Source: Philonthus cognatus (lineage: Eukaryota > Arthropoda > Insecta > Coleoptera > Staphylinidae). Taken from it: 64,000 nucleotides of DNA. The notes beneath the pieces are model-generated. The model saw only the letters and a list, made by a program, of their open reading frames with translations, was not told the origin of the DNA and did no database searches. A program made the position numbers and the translations under genes. The stretch covers positions 35,060,673 through 35,124,672 of the forward strand of contig OW052250.1 of assembly GCA_932526585.2 (NCBI GenBank), read 5' to 3'. Shown piece by piece: positions 33,697 to 44,562 of this stretch (positions are counted from its first letter, which is position 1; the number at the start of each line of letters is the position of its first letter).

Positions 33697-33879
33697 ATGT
33701 ATACTCTAGAAAACGGACCGGATTTTGAACATTTTGATTCGAAACAAAATGGCGAACGTTTGAAAAAAAAGTTCCCGCTGACTGATGCTGCAAAAGAGGC
33801 TTTAATGGCGCAGAAATCAACAAGAAAAGATCAGGACGATGCGGAAGGTCAATTTTATGGCGCAGGCATTGCAGACTAG
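33697..33879 (+). CDS. Short unassigned ORF inside the TTAA element
   Basis: A 60-residue frame whose second half looks protein-like in composition (KFPLTDAAKEALMAQKSTR, then DDAEGQFYGAGIAD and a stop). Codon usage here is less AT-driven than in the surrounding DNA. I do not recognise the family. It may be the end of a captured host exon or of a lost element ORF; the first 25 residues lie in the inverted end and are unlikely to be real coding. Confidence 0.3.
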   Translation: MYTLENGPDFEHFDSKQNGERLKKKFPLTDAAKEALMAQKSTRKDQDDAEGQFYGAGIAD

Positions 33880-33897
33880 AGGTAAATGCATTATTTG

Positions 33898-34101
33898 TAT
33901 TTGAAATAAAACAACGCAGTTGGGAGGGTTTCACTTTTATTGTTGAACACTGCAACATGTTTCACCACACAGTGGCTTCATCAGGAAGATGAAATAATTC
34001 ATTATTTCATCTGCCTGATGAAGCCACTGTGTGGTGAAACATGTTGCAGTGTTCAACAATAAAAGTGAAACCCTCCCAACTGCGTTGTTTTATTTCAAAT
34101 A
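33898..34101. repeat. Near-perfect palindrome with a hammerhead-like motif on each strand
   Basis: Arms of about 100 bp meet near 33999. The plus arm reads CTGATGA (34015-34021), a stem GCCAC-TGT-GTGGT, then GAAAC (34036-34040), ATGTTG...CAACA, ATAAAA and GTGAAACCC. The minus arm is the mirror image (33959-33984). It sits inside the TTAA element, so it arrived later. Confidence 0.7.
34015..34060 (+). ncRNA. Hammerhead-like ribozyme core (candidate)
   Basis: CTGATGA then A, stem GCCAC/GTGGT, GAAAC, a second stem TGTTG/CAACA and an ATA triplet in the position of a cleavage site. One extra A follows the core and stem III has unpaired bases, so it is a family member by motif, not a proven ribozyme. 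Confidence 0.4.
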
Positions 34102-34891
34102 GTATTATGGAGTTTCATCATTTATCCGCCTCATCAATTAAACATTATTTTTATGAAAAACTATGAATCAAAACTTTAATCGCGTATTTCTCGAAACCAT
34201 GTTTTTAAAATCGGGCGAAAAGAAATCTGAAATACTAATTAATCGATTAGCCTGAATCTGTTTATTCCCCAATCTACATAAAAAATACTACAAAAATACG
34301 AGGGTTTTTTTAAAGTGCTTCATTCGTTTTCTATGAACGTTTTTATACGAACATTTAAGCCAGAAAATTGAACTTTTTTTTAACATGGGCCATTTTGTTT
34401 AGAATCAAAATTTTCAAAATCCAACCCGTTTTTTTTAGAGTATACATCAGAGATTCAGAAAACATTTACTTTTTTGTTGCAGGTCCACTGCTGTTTCCAG
34501 GATCTTATCGCCCGATTTGCCCTACGCGCCCAGAGGGACCTCCATTTTCTTCATTTTGTGACGTCATTTTTGAAAATTTTCTTTTGAAAAAATTTGGAAA
34601 TAAAGTTTAATGTGCATACAATAAACATATGAAAACAGTTTTGAAGTAGCACTTTTAGATTTTGTCTAAAAAAATCTAGAAAATTACCCTTTTCTTCCTA
34701 GTCTACAGTGGCCTAACCCCTTAATGTTTGAATATAAAATGGAAACTTTTGTCTAATTTAACTATCTTCGTATCTGTAATAGTTTACGAGATTCCAGTGT
34801 ACTGTTTATACTGTTAGTAAAACCGTGTTGGTTACCAGATCTAAACTGTCCTGAACATCATGCTAACTGATTCGATGCTTATGCTTAATTT

Positions 34892-35092
34892 ATTTAACTA
34901 GGCGAGAAATCAGAACACATTTGTGCTCATAACACCAAAAGTCATAAGTTGTGGCTTGTTTAACTTATGAAAAGTGAATTATAATAACAAAATGGCATTA
35001 TTTTTAGGGAAATTGCCCAAATAATTGCACAGATAAGTTCCACCGATATATAAATATGCTCGCATTTGTTCAAATGTCTCGCCTAGTTAAAT
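34892..35092. mobile_element. ~200-bp MITE
   Basis: ATTTAACTAGGCGAGA and TCTCGCCTAGTTAAAT form perfect 16-bp inverted ends, with weaker pairing inward (AACACATTTGTG / CATTTGTTC). Confidence 0.7.
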
Positions 35093-35497
35093 CAAAATGA
35101 GCTTTTATTAAGTCATTTAGATAGGATAGACTGAATGCAAACACATCTATAGTTTTGGACAAATTCCCTAGTGCCAGCTTTATGCAGCGGACTTACAAAA
35201 CTTGACTTCCATTTCGATGGTGCTATTCCTAGTTTAAGTGATATTACATTATACGGCTTAAGGAGCAAATACAACTTTGAAAACAGTAATTATATATTTC
35301 AGAGCTATATGATAAATTAAGGTAAACGGTTGCAATAAAAACTTCTATGATGACTAATTAAATAATCATAATGACTAATTAATAATCATATTGATAAGAC
35401 TAATTTATTATCATGTACACAGATGTAGATTATTTGATAAGTTGCAGATGAAAATAAGAAAAATATCATCGCCACTGATAGTACAAATATCGTTATA

Positions 35498-36010
35498 CCG
35501 AGTGATTCATTTAACCTGGAATAGCGTATATCTCAAAAAATACGCATCGTACAGAAAAAATAGCAGCATCCAAGGTTTAATATTTTCGTGTGAGGAATCC
35601 GTTAGAAGTAAAATTGGAACTCCTCCCTCTCACTGTAATCGGAGCGTGATGCAACTGTAAAATATTAAATACGAACCCTAATTTTTTATCTCATATTGAA
35701 ATATTACGCCAAAAACTATGTACTTTTTATCCGAACATTTTTTTTTCGAATCTTGACAGATGGTGCTGTAATCATGTTTGAATTTAATAAAAAATTAAGC
35801 AGTATATTTTCAATTTTAATTAAAATCAGTGTTTTATAAACGTGGCGCATAAATATCTCGAGCTTAGAAAAGCCTTAGTTTAGATTTAGACAATTTTACT
35901 TTTACGAGATTCCTCACACAAAAATATTACACTTTGGATTCCACTATATTTTTTTGTACGATGCGTATTTTTCGAGATATACGCTATTCCAGGTAAAATA
36001 ATTCACCCGG
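35498..36010. mobile_element. 513-bp TA-flanked inverted-repeat element
   Basis: CCGAGTGATTCATTTAACCT and, reversed, CCGGGTGAATTATTTTACCT. Inverted similarity runs past GGAATAGCGTATATCTC and GATTCCTCACAC. TA flanks at 35496-35497 and 36011-36012. The CCGGGTGA end is shared with the DD41D element at 56650, so it may be mobilised by a related transposase. A decayed cruciform-MITE scrap lies at about 35830-35890. Confidence 0.75.
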
Positions 36011-36012
36011 TA

Positions 36013-36597
36013 TAGCCTTTAACATTCACCTATAACACTAATATGCAAGGCTTTGTTGTTTTAAAACAAATAGGTGTAGCTAATAAAATGTTTGCGCAGA
36101 TTCCAGAAATGATCTCCAAAATTCCGTAGAACGTTTAAGGAATAGATAATCAAAAATATCTGGGTGATAATGGAAATTCAATTGTTTTATCTGCATGACG
36201 TCACGATTTGCGCCACTCAGAAAGGCGGGATATTAGAGAATGTTATCTTGGCACGGCAGTATGAATATGCATTTATCTTAATCTATTCCTTAAACAATCA
36301 TTCCGCCCCTCCAGAGAACATTTTCACACGTTACAAACGTTGCCATAACAGTGTCACTTTTTTATAATTTTCACATTTCCGTCATTTGTGAAAACACCTA
36401 ACGCGATACGGAATTTTGAAAGTCATTTTGGGAATCTGTGCTACAAATCGATGTAATCCAATTCATTCATTTGAAAAGAACATAAAAAAAATGCAATAGT
36501 GCAGATCCGTGTAATCTGAACAAATGTATTATAATCAGAAGATAATTTAGATTGTTTATAAGTTGCATGAGTCCTTAAGCCATCCATTTAGGATTAT
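36013..36597. other. Spacer
   Basis: No feature recognised. Confidence 0.4.
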
Positions 36598-36639
36598 ATA
36601 CTGGGAATTTTTCTTTCAAATATACATACATCTCAGAGT

Positions 36640-36900
36640 TGGGTAGGATTCGAATCATTCAGGATTCGAATCCTGGATTAGAATCCTCTTTGAGGATTCG
36701 AAAGAGGCATTCGAATACTTTAGTTCAACTGGATTCGTTCCGTTTTTTTAAGAGGATTTGTATTAGAATCCATATGTGGGTGATTCAAATCCTTATAAAA
36801 GGATTCGAATATTTGTAAAAGGATTCGAATATTTATAAAAAGATTCGAATACTTACAAAAGGATTTGAATCGTCAAAAATAATTCGAATTAATTGTGAGG
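36640..36900. repeat. Clustered GGATTCGAAT motif
   Basis: AGGATTCGAAT or close variants occur about a dozen times at irregular 15 to 30 bp spacing. Each motif is itself palindromic (ATTCGAAT). A matching cluster in opposite order lies at 38940-39069. Confidence 0.8.
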
Positions 36901-36944
36901 ATTAATATGAAAAATGTCTTTCGTGTTTTTAAATTTCTCGTTAA

Positions 36945-37165
36945 ATCACTGTTTTATACGCGTGACGCATGAAGTAAAATTTCGAGTTTAGAAAAGCCCA
37001 GAAAATTTGTCTCGGGTCGCTGCGCGACCCTCGACAAATTTTCACGGGGCTTTTCTAAACTCGAAATTTTACTTCATGCTTAGTCTGGGAGTGGAAAACA
37101 CTCAATTAAAGCTTCGAATTGAACTTAATAAAAAATAAGGAATATCTAAAGTTTACAGAAAATAG
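36945..37165. mobile_element. Cruciform MITE, right half, type-B core
   Basis: Palindrome 36967-37079 with the GGGTCGCTGCGCGACCC core, then the outer arm to AAAATAGGCTG. The matching left half is at 38470-38770. Confidence 0.85.
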
Positions 37166-38340
37166 GCTGTTTTGCGGAAAACACTATTTCTACTAGCAGA
37201 AACAACTAGCACTATTACCAGCCAGAACTTCTAGCTCAGATGACGGGGCCTGTACTAGTATAACTAAGTACTATTAGCCGAAAGAACCACTACTACAAAA
37301 TGTAACGTTTATTTTTTTTCAGTAATAAACAGACAGTATTAGCAGACAGAGCTTCTAGTTCCGCAGACGGAGCCTGTACTACTACTACTAGTAACAGAAA
37401 AAACTAGTGGTAGTAGAATAAAAAACTACTATTAAGCTGAAAGTCGTTCATTAAGGCCGCAGCCAGAAAAAAATCGGAGGGGGTTATAAAAATTTAATGG
37501 GGGGGCTTAGGGAAAAATATTGTTTTTGCTCTTACAGTCCCGCTTTTACATACAAAAATTTATCATTTTGAAAATTTCAGGGGGGGATTGAACCCCCACA
37601 TCCCCCCTCCTCCGGCTACGGTCTTAAGAACAACTGCTACTAGCTAAAAGAATTACTACAGCAGAAAGAACTACCTTCTTCTAGTTCAGATGGTTCTAGC
37701 TTCAGATGTCTTCACCAGACGGAACCTGTAGTACAGGTTCCGTCCGTACTAGTAGTAGAAAGACCTACTCGTAGTAGTAGTAGTAGTAGAAGGAACAAAA
37801 TAGTAGTTGTTCTTTCTACTTCTGAAAGGACGAACGCTACTAGCACAAAGAAATTGTACTACTAGCTGCAATAACTACTACTACTGATAGAAACGTTTAC
37901 TTTTTAGCAGAATACGCTATTTCTACTAGCAGAAACAACTACCACTATTGTCAGACAAGGCTTCTGGTTCAGATGGTTCTAGCTTCAAATCTTGCCACCG
38001 GCAGATAGAGCCTGTACTACTACTAGTAGCAGAAAGACCTAGCAGTCGTTTTTTATAGCAAAAAACACAATTTCTATTAGCAGAAAGAACTACTGCAATT
38101 AACAGAGCGTCTAGTTCAGATGGTTTTGGCTTATCGTGTCTTGCCACCAGCAGACGGAGCCTGTACTACAACTAGTTGTAGAAAGTCCTAGTAATAGTAG
38201 AAGGAACAAAATAGTAGTTGTTTCATCTACTAGTAAAAGGGCGATTGCTGCTAGCAGAAAGAACTTGCACTACTAGCTGAAAGATAGATAGTTTATTTCT
38301 TTTAACATAAAACGCATTTCTACTAGAAGATTAAAAATAG
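37166..38340. repeat. CTACTAC/AGAAAGAAC mosaic tract
   Basis: Irregular repeats of TACTACTACTAGTAGCAGAA, TAGTTCAGATGGTTCTAGCT and GACGGAGCCTGTACTAC, several hundred bases each, in mixed order and orientation. No ORF survives. It looks like a degenerate tandem array rather than one transposon family. Confidence 0.7.
37455..37623. mobile_element. 169-bp TTAA-flanked MITE in the mosaic
   Basis: GGCCGCAGCCAGAAAAAAAT and, reversed, GACCGTAGCCGGAGGAGGGG as ends, with TTAA on each side (37451-37454 and 37624-37627). The right part is G/C-run rich (CCCCCCCTCCTCC type). Confidence 0.7.
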
Positions 38341-38469
38341 ATGTTTTTTCTTTGTCGCCGCCATTGTTTAACAAACACCAATTGTGTATAATATTAATTA
38401 ACGAGTGCTTTTTGAGAAATTATTGTTATCTTCGTTATAGTTTATAATTATTTATATTTCTTCGGAGCA

Positions 38470-38770
38470 AACAGATATAGGGAGTTTTTCTTTTAAGTAT
38501 ACATATTCCAAATTCAGCCTATTTTCTGTAAATCTTTAGATATTTCTCGTTTTTTTTAAAGTTCAATTTGAAGCTTTAAGCGAGAGTTTTCCACTCCCAG
38601 GCTAAGCATGAAGTAAAATTTCGAGTTTAGAAAAGCCCCGTGAAAATTTGTCGAGGGTCGCGCAGCGACCCGAGACAAATTTTCGGGCTTTTCTAAACTC
38701 TAAATTTTACTTCATGCGCCACGCGTACATAACATTGATTTGAAGTGAAGTTCAGAAACACACAAATACA
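38470..38770. mobile_element. Cruciform MITE, left half, type-B core
   Basis: AGGGAGTTTTTCTTTTAAGT, the outer arm, palindrome 38606-38717 and ACGCGTACATAACATTGATT. It lacks its right half. Confidence 0.85.
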
Positions 38771-39893
38771 TCTTTAATTAGAGTAACAGGGAGTCAGATA
38801 TTTAGTCTTTTATCAACGATGTTTAGTGTTAATAATAAATAATTAGGTTTTGAATATTATTGTAAAAACAAATGGTAACGATATTCATATAATAATGGTT
38901 GCAAAAAAATAATAAAATCAAATTTATTCTTAAAGAATTTGTATTCGTGATTCAAAAAAACAGGATTCGAATCTTTGATTCCTTTATTCGAGTATTCGTG
39001 ATTCGAATCATATTAGGTGATTTGGATTCGTGATTCGAATCCTTTTTACGAGGATTCGTCCCAGCTCTGATACATGATACATGAAACATGAAAATTTCAT
39101 GAGCTGTAACTTTTCCAATAATCGTTAATTTTTAAAATAGTTTAACTTAAAGTCCTAAACGAGTGTTTTCTACTCCCAGATTAAGCATGAAGTAAAATTT
39201 CGAGTTTAGAAAAGGCTGAACATTTGGTTTGTTCGTGTAGCGCGTAGCGCTACGCGACCAATCCAAATTTTCAGCCTTTTCTAAACTCGAAATTTTACTT
39301 CATGCGCCACGCGTATAAAACACTGATTTTAGGTGAAGTTTATAATATTCTACTAAAAAAGTATGCTAAAAACGTGTATTCTGAACAACACATCACATCA
39401 GTGTTTAGTACGCGTGGCGCATGAAGTAAAATTACGAATTTAGACAAGCCGGAAAATTTGGTTCAGAAAAGCCTGCAAATTTTAACCCTTTTCTAAACTC
39501 TAAATTTTACTTCATGCTAAATCTAGGTGTGGAAAACATTCGTTTGAAAGTTCAATTTGAAATAGTTGTAAAAACAAGGAATATCTGAAGATTTACAGCG
39601 TATACAGTATATTGAGATATGTATACTTAAAAGAAAAAGTATCTGTTTACTTTTTGCACTAATAAATGTATAGGTAATAAAATTATCTGTTTCATAGTAT
39701 AGAATCTTATAAATTATTTATTATATCTATGTATTAACAGATGACTTAAAATTAAAATACGTTAATAATAAATTTCATGTGTTTTATTGAAGTACACATT
39801 GATAGTGTTAATAAGCTTCATTAAATTGAAGTTTCAAAATTCCTTCTTTAAAACATAAGTGTTATATTTTTTATATAAATTATGCATAGAACA

Positions 39894-40260
39894 GTAAATC
39901 TGTTGTACAACTCAAATATTCTTCAGGTTATTAGCTCGGGAAGTAGTTGTTTCAATAATTATTGGCAAAAGCCTTGACGAGACTAGAATTTTGCAGAAAG
40001 TCGAAATTAATTTTGATTTCTTTTTTATATTTATGGAATTTTTAAGTGCTAAATCTGTTGTATAACTCAAATATTCATTGTTTAATTCAATATTCTTCGG
40101 GTTATTAGCTCGGGAAGTACTTGTTTCAATAATTATTTGCAAACGCCTTGGCGAGACTAGAATTTTGCAGAAAGTCGAAATTAATTTTAATTCCTTTTTT
40201 ACATATATGGAATTTTGAAGTGCTTCAAAAATGTTAGTAGTCTTGGGCTTCACATTTTTT
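39894..40260 (-). repeat. Tandem pair of Penelope-like tail fragments
   Basis: Two copies of about 160 to 180 bp share CGGGAAGTAGTTGTTTCAAT (second copy GTACTTG), CCTTGACGAGACTAGAATTT and GCAGAAAGTCGAAATTAATT. The first box is the same as in the repeats at 26130, 48845 and 61500. Confidence 0.65.
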
Positions 40261-41476
40261 CTGAAAGTCACTGAGTATGACACAAATCATTACGAGTTGT
40301 ACCTATCGACTTTAGCGGAAATTGAATAATATTATTGCTGTACCAGATATCACAGTCACCTGTTATTAGTACTGAATCATTGATCACTCCTGAAATTTGA
40401 AGGGAACAACGCATAATACCGTTAATTGTCCATCATCTGAGCATCACCCATTGACACACGCAAAGCGAAATTACTGTCAACAGTGTGGGTTGTTTATCCA
40501 ACAGTATATTAAATTAGATACAGTATCTGATATCGGGACATAATTTACATCATCAGACGCTCGTGATTAAATTGACCTTCGGTCCTAATAGGCCTCAGCT
40601 ATTATTATTACCATTATTTCGTGATGGTATTGATTATTCATAAACTGTAAGCGGGCATTTCGTCTTTAATATTTAATCTAGAATCTCGAGGAAATAGAAC
40701 TTGTTCCCAGACTGACCTTTCAGATGGCATCTTACGCTTATTAACACCAGCTTACTCGTACATTAAATACCATTCCCATTCCACCAGCTTCTTAGAATAT
40801 TTATAAGAGTCTATCATCAAAACACTTGACTATTTCAGTTATTCGTGTAATTTAGGTTTATGATGATGCACATAATTTATTCTATATTAAAAATATTTCG
40901 CCGTTAATTTTGAAAGTGGCCTTACTCCATTTTTCAATGTTTGTTGTTGAGTGAAATAATATTTACAATATGAGGTTTTCTATCATAAACAACAATTTGT
41001 AGTTAAGTATATACAGAACATATAACATATATTTTTAATATACTTACCCGCAAATTGATGTTTATGACTAAAAGCTTTAATTATAAGGGTTATTACAGTT
41101 AACAACAAAAAATTGAGGAATGGAGTTTGGCCACTTTCATAATAAACGGCTCAGTTGATTTATCAATGTTTGCAAATAATACTAAAAACTAAAATAAATG
41201 AACAATTATTAATTAAATATAATATTGATCATCTGCCCGATAAAGTCACTGTGTGGCAAAATATGTGTTCAACAAAACTGGCCTGTGGCCAACGTCAGAG
41301 AAGGCTGTGGATCCAAGGTACAAAATGTAAGGTTGAATTCACTCCGCGTAGTATTGTTAATCAGAGCCCGTGACGTCATAGAACATGGCTACTGCGAGAC
41401 AAGTCTAACGGGTAGATGTGACCATTTAATAATAAAAAGCTTCTAGCCTTTTGTAAACTGAGGTTAGAAACCGTCT
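40261..41476. other. Spacer with a decayed hammerhead-like tail
   Basis: At 41230-41275, CTGCCCGATAAAGTCACTGT, GTGGCAAAATATGTG and TTCAACAAAA repeat the motif order of 34011-34060 with several core changes. 40300-40830 is non-repetitive and without recognised function. Confidence 0.5.
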
Positions 41477-41488
41477 AAACTTAGTGGT

Positions 41489-41725
41489 AGGGGCCTCGGT
41501 GGCCGAGTGGGTACCCTGCCCACAGACCAAGAGGTCGCGGGTTCGAATCCTGTCCGGTGGAATAATTAATGAGTAATAAATTATTCCATCCGGGTCCATA
41601 GATCTAGTGTGAATGTATTGTGGCGTCCAAACGAATTAAAATAAGTGTGGTTAATTAATAAAATGAAAAATAATACAATAGCAGATGGCTGTATGGCGAA
41701 TGCCGAGGCCAATGAAATAATAAAA
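41489..41725 (+). mobile_element. tRNA-derived SINE with 12-bp target duplication
   Basis: AAACTTAGTGGT occurs at 41477-41488 and 41726-41737. The head has a box A-like TGGCCGAGTGG and a box B-like GGTTCGAATCC, 34 bases apart, as in a polymerase III promoter from a tRNA. The folded head is not a complete tRNA, and an unrelated body and short A-rich tail follow. Copied by a LINE in trans. Confidence 0.85.
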
Positions 41726-41737
41726 AAACTTAGTGGT

Positions 41738-42105
41738 TCCTTTATCGAGTGTAAATAAATAGTGTAATGACAAACATTTTAATCGCCATTAGCCGTTTTT
41801 AAACGATAACCGTTTTTTTGGTTTTTTACTTAACATGCGTTAACCTGTGCTAAACATTTGGATTTGTCAGCGCAAAGCAAAGCGAAGCAGTAGGCAAATG
41901 AAAATGTTCAAGCTCCAGGCACCAGGCGCATGAAACAATAATAGTCTTGTTTATTGTCGTTAGCATACACCTTTAACACAGTAATTAGGATTATAAATAC
42001 TCGAATAATTGAAATATTGAAATATTTGAATATGTTTTTGAATGAATATTTAAATACTTAAATATAGAACATGTCCAGCCTTAATTCTATATTTTAATCT
42101 TCACT
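41738..42105. other. Spacer
   Basis: No feature recognised. Confidence 0.4.
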
Positions 42106-42109
42106 TCAA

Positions 42110-42195
42110 ATCAGTGTTTTATACGCCTAGCGAATTAAGTAAAACGCGACCAAGCCAAATTTTCAGGCTTTTCTAAACTCAAAATTCTACTTCTC
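42110..42195. mobile_element. Cruciform MITE scrap
   Basis: CAGTGTTTTATACGCCTAGC, then AAATTTTCAGGCTTTTCTAA, with the first arm deleted. Confidence 0.65.
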
Positions 42196-42546
42196 GATTG
42201 GTTCCTTATTAGATGCTAGTTGTAAAGTAGTTTATATTTTTTTATAAAACATGTTGATTGATTATTTCGGGGAAAAAGTTAACCTATAGAGAAAATCGCT
42301 GATTTTTATGGTTTATTTAAATCACATTTAACTTATTTGATAAAGGGTGTGCACGAGCTTATCCTAAAACCGGTGTTTAGGAGTTTTTCAAATTTCAAAA
42401 ATGTGTTTCCCAAAAAAATATTCTCTATTATTTTAATTTGCTCATACTAAGAAATACCTTCAGGCATTGCAAAATATGAAATGTTATTTATTCATAAATT
42501 TTGAATTCAACATTGACAACAACAAACAAAAATGGGAAAATAATAT

Positions 42547-42755
42547 ATAACGTCACAAGAGCGGTATGCAGCATATTACATATGAGCGGATATGTTGCGC
42601 ACGAGCCGCGCAGCGGCAAGTGCAGTATTCCGCGAGTATGAAATTGCCATACCACTCGAGAAACGTACGATACTTTATCTTTGCCCTAACAAAATAAACA
42701 ATGAGCATAAAAGACAACTTATTTATTCAATAATTTTTGATAGTAACATGACATT
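42547..42755. repeat. Unclassified ~200-bp repeat with GC-rich hairpin, copy 2
   Basis: Aligns with 21893-22090 throughout (GAGCGGTATGCAGCATATTA, GCACGAGCCGCGCAGCGGCA, GCCATACCACTCGAGAAACG, AAAATAAACAATGAGCAT). Confidence 0.75.
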
Positions 42756-43024
42756 GGTGAAAACTATGTATATATTATAAAAAAATGTTTTCAAAATAAT
42801 TAAAATTAAGAACATAGAACATTGTTGAAAACTGATATGTCATCAATATTTAGTAGATTGATGAACATTAAAAAAATAAAATAAAAAAAATGGCTACAGT
42901 AAATCTCAAAGCATAGAAAGAAAACGTAAACCAAGATCAATGAAGAAACTCTTAAATATTATGAAAAACTCTACAGCTTGTATTTGTTTTCCATTTTATT
43001 TTTAATAATTCACTGTTGTCATTG

Positions 43025-43435
43025 AAGATTTTACTAGTCTTTTAACAAGTGTTTGACACTCCTTGATTAACCAGGAAGTAAATATTTCAGGCTTTTCTAA
43101 ACTCAAAATATTTACTTCATGCACCAAAAAATATACTTAGTTATTAATAATTGATCACAATATTAAAATAAAATGAGGATTATGTTTTTAATATTTTTTT
43201 AGAGTAGAAAATTTGGACAAACATAATAATGCATTTTTGTTTAAACATGTTTTGATTATAGTTGGAAATTTTTCTAAGGTACAACTCAAACTTTCACTGC
43301 ATGCTTAATCTGGGAGTGGAAAACACTCGTTTCGAGATTTAATTTGAACTCTTTTGGAAAACAACAAATTTCTGAAGATTTACAGCGTACGTTGGGATAT
43401 GTAGGTATAATTAAAAAAAACTCGCTGTGTATATA
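43025..43435. mobile_element. Cruciform MITE, heavily decayed
   Basis: GTGTTTGACACTCCTTGATT, a shrunken palindrome at 43074-43121, then CTTAATCTGGGAGTGGAAAA and the right outer arm to AAAAAACTCGCTGTG. Confidence 0.7.
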
Positions 43436-44430
43436 ATAATTATTCACATATTGTTGATATATTTTCGTCTCAAATTTGTAGTTATACAAGAGGCATTATG
43501 AACCATTTAAGACACTGATCGTTTATTTATATTGAATTTTGCAAAGATTTCATTGGTTTAATTTTCGTATTATTTTGTAACAAAGTATGTAAATGTCTCA
43601 TCATACGGTCGATAGGATTATACATGCCGTAGTTGGTATAACGAAATGTCAAGCGGAATAAAGGCCTATGTCTTGACTAAAGATGTTAATATGCAATGAC
43701 TACCAAAGCACTGTTTTCTTTCTGAAATAGGAAAATTGACGTAATGCAAACGAATACAAATATTATTGTAAACATTTATCAAAATTATGTAAACAAAAAA
43801 TGATGAGTAGTTATAAATATACATGCATGTGATTAATATAACGATATAATTCCATGAAATCTATCTAATTTAATACTAACAGATGTTTATTCAAATTATA
43901 TATAAGGGTTATTGATTTTACTAATTTTATTCAACCAATTTATTCTTTAATTATATCTACTTATTATTATTTTACTCAATAAATTTTGAACCAATCTTTT
44001 ATTTGTTAAACAATCATCAGATTTAAAGAGATATTTGATTTGAAGAATGCGTTTTTGTTTTATTTTGAAAATGAGAAATAACTAAAAATACATGTAGATT
44101 AATAATAAGTAATGAAATTGTGTCAATGTTGAAATTTTGTTTAGAAAATCACCCAATTAATAAAGATATTTCTCGAAAATACAATATGCTATTAAATAAT
44201 TTTAAAATTCTAAGATTTTGTTGTAAAACTATTAATGTATGTTACATTGAATTATTATTTGACATTGTATCAAAAAAATCGCTAATTAATTAGAAGATAT
44301 TAACCCATTAACGGCAGAGCAATATAGATAATAAAGGTTACTCTAAAAGTTGATTTTAGGTGAAATTCTGCACTTACATACTAGGAATAACTGTATATTT
44401 TTGAGTTTACGTGAAGTAATTATTACACAA
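43436..44430. other. AT-rich spacer
   Basis: No feature recognised. Confidence 0.4.
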
Positions 44431-44548
44431 ATAAATACTGTTATTCCTTACTTTAGTGTTTTAGAGTTTGTTATTGATAATGAGCACTTTGTGTCTCGAA
44501 ATGTACATCTAACGATAAAAATAAAAAGTGAAGTAAGGAATAACAGTC
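44431..44548. repeat. Inverted repeat, 20-bp arms
   Basis: CTGTTATTCCTTACTTTA and its complement AAGTAAGGAATAACAG about 100 bp apart; possibly a very small MITE. Confidence 0.6.
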
Positions 44549-44562
44549 TTTATTAGAGTACA

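Larger units (their letters stand above)
33426..34720. mobile_element. TTAA-flanked element with ~340-bp inverted ends (piggyBac-like target)
   Basis: GGGGTTAGGCCACTCTAGAT and its complement ATC..AGTGGCCTAACCCC are flanked by TTAA (33422-33425 and 34721-34724). The inverted similarity continues inward for about 340 bp (TGACGTCA, TCTGAATCTCTGATGTATAC). The middle is occupied by the palindrome at 33898-34101 and a short coding-like frame. TTAA target sites are characteristic of piggyBac-type transposases, but no transposase is present. Confidence 0.75.
36634..39069. mobile_element. hAT-like composite with GGATTCGAAT arrays as ends
   Basis: The ends CAGAGTTGGGTAGGATTCGA and, reversed, CAGAGCTGGGACGAATCC are inverted. 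The flanks ATACATCT and ATACATGA agree in six of eight bases, as for a decayed 8-bp duplication. Both ends continue as clusters of GGATTCGAAT / ATTCGAATCC (36640-36900 and 38940-39069). Inside lie two cruciform-MITE halves facing each other and the CTACTAC mosaic. No transposase. Confidence 0.65.
36598..39650. mobile_element. Cruciform MITE split by a 2.4-kb composite
   Basis: The left end TGGGAATTTTTCTTTCAAAT stops at 36633. The continuation GCTGTAACTTTTCCAATAAT resumes at about 39100, followed by palindromes 39185-39305 and 39419-39517 and the right end ACTTAAAAGAAAAAG at about 39640. Everything between 36634 and 39069 is an insertion. Confidence 0.75.

Noticed and set aside
36164..36367. 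67-codon plus frame in the spacer
   Set aside because: No motif, no splice context, and no partner sequence.
39912..40283. 123-codon minus frame with an internal repeat
   Set aside because: The frame simply runs through two tandem copies of a non-coding tail repeat; the repeated peptide is a by-product.
41500..41565. A free-standing tRNA gene
   Set aside because: Boxes A and B are present but the fold is incomplete, and target duplications place it in a SINE.
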